A DNA stretch of 9,988 nt from an uncultured Desulfuromonadales bacterium (GTDB taxonomy: Bacteria; Desulfobacterota; Desulfuromonadia; Desulfuromonadales; Geopsychrobacteraceae): NCBI GenBank assembly GCA_945788205.1, contig CALZLE010000307.1, positions 1 to 9,988 on the forward strand, given 5' to 3'. This document shows positions 6,713-9,988 of the stretch, one piece after another. The translations under genes and the position numbers were made by a program. The notes under the pieces were generated by a model. The model was not told where the DNA came from. It made no database searches and saw nothing but the letters and a program-made list of their open reading frames with translations. The stretch's first letter is position 1. Each line of letters opens with the position of its first letter.

Positions 6713-7241
6713 GCCACACCTCCCTGCCGGTCAGCAGCTTTCGCAGTTTACGGAGCGCACGGCTGATAATCTGGCGTGCGTTCTCCTCCGAGGTCGCCAG
6801 CCGCTCGCCGATTTCGGAAAAGGTTAATCCCTGCGCAAAGCGAAACTCCAGAGCCTGGCGTTGGGTTGCGTTCAAACGGCTCAGGTCAACCCTGGGGATA
6901 TCGGTCGGGGACGTATCCGCCACCGGCGCCGCATAGTCTTCCAGCGGCGTCTCGGAGCTAAGGATGTGCTTCTGATAGCTGTCCCGTCGGCGGATATGAT
7001 CAATCATGGCATTACGCGCAATGGTGAACACCCAGGGGAGAAAAGGGATCTCCGACCGATATTTCCCCCTGGCGACATGCAGTTTGGTAAAAACCGCCTG
7101 AAAAACCTCTTCCGCTTCCGTCGGGTTTTTCAGCTTCGACATCAAAAAACCAAAGATGCGGTTTTTATGGCGGCGATACAAAACCTCGAAAGCGTCCATG
7201 TCGTCAGTCGCATAGGCCCGCATAAGTTCCTCGTCGGTCAA
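6699..7241 (-). CDS. ECF-type RNA polymerase sigma factor
   Basis: The protein has 180 residues, typical for ECF sigma factors. Region 2 covers about 5-86: AFEVLYRRHKNRIFGF, a degenerate core EEVFQAVFTKLHV, and PFLPWVFTIARNAMIDHIRRR. A linker (87-118) leads to region 4 (about 120-170) with LNATQRQALEFRFAQGLTFSEI and a helix-turn-helix ending ENARQIISRALRKLRKLL. The start is TTG at 7239-7241, supported by AAGGAG 8 bp upstream; the next in-frame ATG is Met7. It is the first gene of a five-gene minus-strand operon and overlaps the membrane partner. There is no extra C-terminal domain as in ECF41. Likely target promoters are the pair at 7272-7300 and 7428-7455. Confidence 0.92.
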   Translation of the reverse strand: MTDEELMRAYATDDMDAFEVLYRRHKNRIFGFLMSKLKNPTEAEEVFQAVFTKLHVARGKYRSEIPFLPWVFTIARNAMIDHIRRRDSYQKHILSSETPLEDYAAPVADTSPTDIPRVDLSRLNATQRQALEFRFAQGLTFSEIGERLATSEENARQIISRALRKLRKLLTGREVWRDKN

Positions 7242-7271
7242 AGAGTGGGCTCCTTTTCGCTCTTATTTGTG

Positions 7272-7300
7272 GATACGCAGCAGCCTGAAGATTTGTGACA
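7272..7300 (-). promoter_or_regulatory. Candidate ECF promoter for the sigma/redox operon
   Basis: Read on the minus strand, TGTCAC (7300-7295) is followed after 17 bp by CGTATC (7277-7272), both typical of ECF -35 and -10 elements. The start point would fall near 7265, leaving a leader of about 24 nt with the AAGGAG at 7255-7250. The same TGTCACAAA string opens the divergent promoter, which supports recognition by the sigma factor made from this operon. Confidence 0.55.
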
Positions 7301-7326
7301 CTTTTTTATGCGGGGGCGAAATTTAA

Positions 7327-7400
7327 AAAGTAACTACTCAGCTCCATTACTCAACGGCTGCAGTCCACGGGCACTCGCTTATGTACCCAATAGTTACTTT
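7327..7400. repeat. 74-bp segment bounded by 10-bp inverted repeats
   Basis: AAAGTAACTA (7327-7336) and TAGTTACTTT (7391-7400) are perfect inverted copies separated by 54 bp that code for nothing. TTTAAA occurs at both outer edges (7322-7327 and 7398-7403), overlapping the arms. It lies between the two divergent promoters. It may be a small MITE-like insertion or a cruciform/regulatory element; no family is recognised. Confidence 0.45.
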
Positions 7401-7427
7401 AAAAAACGACGACCCGATGATTTTTTT

Positions 7428-7455
7428 TGTCACAAAACTGAAACCTTCCCGTTCT
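7428..7455 (+). promoter_or_regulatory. Candidate ECF promoter for the DUF6448 gene
   Basis: TGTCAC (7428-7433), a 16-bp spacer and CGTTCT (7450-7455) mirror the element at 7272-7300 that drives the sigma operon in the other direction; the shared string is TGTCACAAA. The predicted start is near 7462, with AAGGAG at 7487-7492 ahead of the ATG. It indicates that the DUF6448 gene belongs to the same sigma regulon. Confidence 0.55.
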
Positions 7456-7499
7456 AGTGAGAGAATCGCAACAATAACCCACAAACAAGGAGAAAAAAA

Positions 7500-8132
7500 A
7501 TGAAAGTTTCAGCTCAAGGATGTAAAGGATTTGCCGGAATGTTTTTTTTGCTGATGGCCCTGCTGATGGCACCGGTCAGTGCCTTCGCCCACTGTGACAC
7601 CCTCGATGGTCCGGTGGTCGAGACCGCACGGACCGCGCTGGAGAAAGGGGAAGTGACCCCGCTGCTGAAATGGGTTAAACCAGACCAGGAAGCCGCGATC
7701 AAGACCGCCTTTGCGCAAACTCTAGCAATGCGCAAAATGGGACCTGAAGCCAAAGACTTTTCGGATCGATATTTTTTTGAGACCCTGGTGCGCATCCACC
7801 GCGCCGGCGAAGGGGCCCCCTATACCGGTTTGAAGCCAGGAACCGCCGTCGATCCTGCGGTCGCTCTTGCTGATCAGGCGTTGGAAAATGGTTCTGTCGA
7901 CAAACTGGTCAGCGTGCTGACCAATGCAATGGGGAAAGAGATTCGCGCCCGCTTTGCCAGTGCTTACGAAAAGCAGAAAAAAGCTGAAGCCAGTGTCGAT
8001 GAAGGGCGTGAATTTGTCGAATCCTACGTGGTTTTCACCCATTATGTCGAAGGGCTGCACGGCCTGATTAAAGCCACCGCCGGCCATCATGGCGAATCCG
8101 TAGCAGGGGCAGAGAGCAAGCACGACCATTAA
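7500..8132 (+). CDS. Secreted DUF6448 family protein
   Basis: The protein has 210 residues, starting at ATG 7500 with AAGGAG 7 bp upstream. Residues 1-30 form a signal peptide ending VSAFA, so the mature protein would begin with His31-Cys32 (HCDTLDGPVV). This N-terminal block and the later RYFFETLVRIHRAGEGAPYTG (90-110) and GREFVESYVVFTHYVEGLHG (169-188) match my recollection of the DUF6448 signature. Candidate ligands are H31, C32, H100, H181 and H187, plus a His-rich tail (GHHGES...KHDH) that may bind metal. The body is helical. The gene is divergent from the sigma/redox operon and shares its promoter motif, and it is monocistronic with a strong terminator. The function is unknown; a periplasmic metal-binding or redox-client role is inference. 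Confidence 0.85.
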   Translation: MKVSAQGCKGFAGMFFLLMALLMAPVSAFAHCDTLDGPVVETARTALEKGEVTPLLKWVKPDQEAAIKTAFAQTLAMRKMGPEAKDFSDRYFFETLVRIHRAGEGAPYTGLKPGTAVDPAVALADQALENGSVDKLVSVLTNAMGKEIRARFASAYEKQKKAEASVDEGREFVESYVVFTHYVEGLHGLIKATAGHHGESVAGAESKHDH

Positions 8133-8226
8133 TCCGACGAGATGCAGGCGCAATTATTTGCCGTCTGATCCTGGTATGGTCCGCCAGAGAATTACCGGGT
8201 AAAGTGCCCACCTGATGGTAGTTTCT

Positions 8227-8264
8227 AAAGTCCGCCCTACATCAACTTGTCGGGTGGACTTTTT
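8227..8264 (+). terminator. Rho-independent terminator after the DUF6448 gene
   Basis: An 11-bp stem pairs 8227-8237 with 8252-8262 (AAAGTCC...GGACTTT, one G-T pair), with a 14-nt loop, and the 3' arm runs into TTTTT at 8260-8264. It is the strongest terminator in the window and isolates the DUF6448 transcript from the cytochrome region. Confidence 0.85.
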
Positions 8265-8300
8265 ACTTGGTATTCCAGGAGTTTTTTACGTTTAAGAAAA

Positions 8301-8344
8301 AAAGTCCTTTCTTTCACCTTTCCTTAATGTTGCGTGAATTAAGC
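8301..8344 (+). promoter_or_regulatory. Operator-like block, copy 3, upstream of the cytochrome b561 region
   Basis: TTTCACCTTTC (8312-8322) and CTTAATGTTGC (8323-8333) are adjacent 11-mers agreeing at 6 of 11 positions, and the preceding bases extend the shared core to CTTTCTTTCACCTT, against CTTTCTTTCATCTT in copies 1 and 2. CTTAAT (8323-8328) and ATTAAG (8338-8343) also form an inverted repeat. The first half-site ends 63 bp before the ATG at 8386, similar to the 54-56 bp in the other copies. It probably binds the same response regulator. Confidence 0.42.
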
Positions 8345-8385
8345 TGTAGGCAACCCAATAAAGCTGCTTAAGAAAGGAGTCAATT

Positions 8386-8796
8386 ATGGACTACATGGGA
8401 TTTCACGATCTGTTCGATCATTTGCTTGACTGGAAAAAAACGCAAAATGAACCTGCTGATGCTGCCTTGGTCTCTTCGTCCCCCGATCGGAGGTCTTCGA
8501 AGCAGCCGCGACGTGCAAAGAACCGCCGGAATGCTGTTTCGCAGTGCTGTCGCAACAACACGACAATATTGCACGGAGATGACCGTTAGCTCGCTGAGAA
8601 AAACATTCGCTCGGAATCTGTGAGCGTTACCGGCTTCCAGCTTTTCTATCGCGGCCGCGGCGCAGAAATGGCTGAGGGCTCCGGGCTCGGGCTGGTCCTG
8701 GTGAAATCCATTATCGAAGCCCATCATGACAAGATCGAAGACAGCAATCCAGTGCAGGGGGGAAGCTGTTTCTGTATCACCCTGCCAGTCGCCTGA
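8386..8796 (+). pseudogene. Decayed reading frame ending in a histidine kinase ATPase remnant
   Basis: ATG 8386 has a strong AAAGGAG 7 bp upstream and opens a 67-codon frame (MDYMGFHDLFDHLLDWKK...) that stops at TAG 8587-8589. After the first 18 residues the composition becomes Arg/Ser/Asn-rich and unlike a folded protein. The same frame continues past the TAG to TGA 8794-8796. From 8644 on it encodes LFYRGRG...EGSGLGLVLVKSIIEAH...GGSCFCITLPVA, clearly the F box, G2 box and C-terminus of a sensor kinase ATPase domain. It parallels the intact kinase end at 4395-4540, but the DNA is too different to be a recent copy. HisKA, N and G1 motifs are absent. I read it as a deletion remnant of a second kinase joined to another gene start. 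The 67-residue peptide could still be made, but has no recognised function. Confidence 0.6.
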
Positions 8797-8833
8797 CGGC
8801 TGACACTTAAAGAATACAACCGAGAGGATAGAC

Positions 8834-9454
8834 ATGAGCAATCAGCAACCCGTTGTGGTCTGGGATCTTTTTGTGCGGATCTTTCACTGGTCACTGGTGA
8901 TTCTGGTCGGCGTGGCATTTTTGTCCGGAGATGAGAAGAGTCGATTGCATGCCTATGTCGGCTACACTGTCGCGCTGCTAATCGCCCTGCGTTTGGTCTG
9001 GGGGATCATCGGTAGCAAGCATGCCCGCTTTGCGAACTTTATCACCTCTCCCGGAGCGGCCCTTAGCTATCTCAAAAGCATGTTTCGCGGTACGCCCAGA
9101 CATTATCTTGGCCACAATCCGGCCGCGGCCTGGATGGTTCTGGTCTTATTGCTGGTCTTGTTGCTGGTCAATGCTACGGGCTATCTGGCACTACCGACCC
9201 AAGGTTCACAGAATTTTTCCACAAACTTCGCCTTTGTCACTCCTGCCTGGGCCGATGAGGATGAAGATGATGACGACTACCACCGGGGCAAAGCATCAGG
9301 CAGTGAATTCTGGGAAGATGTGCACGAAGTCGGTGCCAGCCTGCTGCTGGCGCTGATCGGCCTGCATGTCTTCGGAGCACTGGCATCAAGCCTGCTGCAT
9401 CGGGAAAATCTGGTGAAGAGCATGGTCACCGGCAGGAAAATCAGGAGGGAATGA
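8834..9454 (+). CDS. Cytochrome b561-like di-heme membrane protein
   Basis: The protein has 206 residues, starting at ATG 8834 after GAGAGGA. Four predicted membrane helices lie at about 14-31, 38-60, 98-119 and 166-188. The likely heme-ligand histidines are H18 (IFHWS), H39 (RLHAYVGY), H164 (DVHEVG) and H178 (GLHVFGA), the pattern of the bacterial cytochrome b561/Ni-Fe hydrogenase b-type family. W10-D11 at the N-terminus (VVVWDLFVRIFHW) is also characteristic. The loop between helices 3 and 4 carries an unusual acidic run (DEDEDDDDYH, 141-150), preceded by FAFVTPAWA. Such proteins pass electrons between the quinone pool and periplasmic cytochromes or other acceptors. No hydrogenase or partner cytochrome c gene is visible. 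Transcription may start from the operator block at 8301-8344, through the kinase remnant. Confidence 0.9.
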   Translation: MSNQQPVVVWDLFVRIFHWSLVILVGVAFLSGDEKSRLHAYVGYTVALLIALRLVWGIIGSKHARFANFITSPGAALSYLKSMFRGTPRHYLGHNPAAAWMVLVLLLVLLLVNATGYLALPTQGSQNFSTNFAFVTPAWADEDEDDDDYHRGKASGSEFWEDVHEVGASLLLALIGLHVFGALASSLLHRENLVKSMVTGRKIRRE

Positions 9455-9461
9455 GTTACCC

Positions 9462-9496
9462 GCCCAGCCGCAGTCACGGCATTCTGCTGGGCTTTT
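9462..9496 (+). terminator. Rho-independent terminator after the cytochrome b561 gene
   Basis: GCCCAGC (9462-9468) pairs perfectly with GCTGGGC (9486-9492), followed by TTTT (9493-9496). An alternative inner stem GCCG (9467-9470) with CGGC (9477-9480) is possible. It begins 8 bp after the stop codon, as expected. Confidence 0.75.
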
Positions 9497-9922
9497 GGTT
9501 CTTGGACATTGAAACCGTCCTGCTGTTTGTTCGCCTCAGTCAAACCCGACAAGCCGTTTGCATCGGGAGTTATGGTTGACGTCTATCAAAAAACTGTAAT
9601 TGGTTACCTGCTTCTTTCAGAAGAGTTTATGTCTTCCCCTTAGCCAATCCGATAACTGCTCGGGGTCGCGGTTAATCTAGGATGCTGTTGTTTTTTGTTG
9701 ATGTCTTTCTGCTAAAATGCGGATAGTCGGTTTCCGTCACCATTATCAGATATCTCGACTTCTCGGACGTTGAGCGCGAATGATTTTGCTGAAAACTATC
9801 GACTAGCCAAAACCGTCTCGGAAGTTGCTTCGCATTGAGTCATGGGGGCGGGAACTGGCCAGATCTGTCATGTCCCTAATGCCGCGGGTTCCAGTAAATG
9901 TGACCGAAGGGGAATCATTTTC
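9497..9922. other. Gene-free stretch, nothing recognised
   Basis: No frame of convincing length or composition is present on either strand. A 23-codon plus-strand frame at 9572-9643 with GGAG upstream is too short to support. Several near-random short frames on the minus strand follow the RelE-like stop. The stretch may be decayed intergenic DNA; no repeat family or hairpin array was identified. Confidence 0.45.
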
Positions 9923-9988
9923 TTACTCGTAATGAGTCCACATTCGTAGCACCTTAACCGTCCTTATGTCTTCCAGCACCTGGTAGAC
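9923..9988 (-). CDS. C-terminal end of a probable RelE/ParE-type toxin (5' end outside window)
   Basis: Read leftward from the edge, 21 codons precede a TAA at 9925-9923. The peptide starts VYQVLEDI and ends TVKVLRMWTHYE, resembling the last beta strands of RelE/ParE family toxins, where a Y-x-V...TVxVLRxxxH...Y pattern closes the fold. Most of the protein and any antitoxin gene lie beyond the window, so family and integrity cannot be verified. A short peptide can match by chance, so confidence is limited. Confidence 0.42.
   Translation of the reverse strand, partial: VYQVLEDIRTVKVLRMWTHYE

Noticed and set aside
7722..8153. 143-codon minus-strand open frame opposite the DUF6448 gene
   Set aside because: It is a shadow of a gene with clear family signature and signal peptide; the antisense product shows no domain.
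8587..8589. In-frame TAG read as a recoded sense codon joining both halves of 8386-8796
   Set aside because: The sequence before the TAG is not protein-like and the kinase motifs are incomplete, so gene decay is simpler than recoding.
8380..8841. 153-codon minus-strand open frame
   Set aside because: It lies opposite the kinase remnant and the small frame on the plus strand, has no recognised motif or ribosome binding site, and the plus strand carries real F/G2 box homology there.
9572..9643. 23-residue plus-strand frame with GGAG before the ATG
   Set aside because: It is too short and compositionally unremarkable, with no conserved context.

Overview
The window most resembles a chromosomal segment of a Desulfuromonadota/Geobacterales-type bacterium (the old Deltaproteobacteria). 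This is an inference from gene content: many redox proteins, a bacterial cytochrome b561, a CcdA/thioredoxin relay, DUF5666 and DUF6448 proteins, and protein style. Base composition is moderate. No rRNA, tRNA, CRISPR array or intact transposase was seen.

Layout. (1) 1-705 is the 3' end of a ComM/YifB-type Mg-chelatase-like AAA+ ATPase, followed by a gene-free stretch with a possible terminator. (2) 1094-4540 (+) holds two paralogous secreted DUF5666 proteins, an OmpR-family response regulator and its sensor histidine kinase; the last two overlap by 4 bp. A nearly identical promoter-proximal block lies upstream of both DUF5666 genes. (3) 4788-7241 (-) is a compact operon reading sigma, anti-sigma, small redox-disulfide protein, secreted thioredoxin, CcdA-like membrane electron carrier. 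The ECF sigma factor and its membrane partner overlap, as do the thioredoxin and CcdA genes. (4) 7242-7499 is a divergent control region, and 7500-8132 (+) encodes a secreted DUF6448 protein ending in a strong terminator. (5) 8300-9454 (+) has a third copy of the operator-like motif, a start with a good ribosome binding site leading into a decayed kinase remnant, and a cytochrome b561-like protein. (6) 9455-9988 is mostly gene-free; a minus-strand fragment at the right edge looks like the C-terminus of a RelE/ParE toxin.

How the parts may work together. Two signalling modules are interleaved. The two-component system probably controls the DUF5666 genes and, through the third motif copy, the cytochrome b561 transcript. 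The ECF sigma factor probably controls its own redox operon and the divergent DUF6448 gene: both start regions carry TGTCAC, a 16-17 bp spacer and a CGT-type -10 element. The redox operon could form a chain carrying reductant across the inner membrane, with CcdA as the membrane step and the secreted CGVC thioredoxin as the periplasmic acceptor. The sigma-controlled pairing of a transmembrane thiol relay with a DUF6448 protein whose mature N-terminus is predicted to be His is the best candidate here for an undescribed envelope redox or metal-stress system. Its function is not shown by the sequence.
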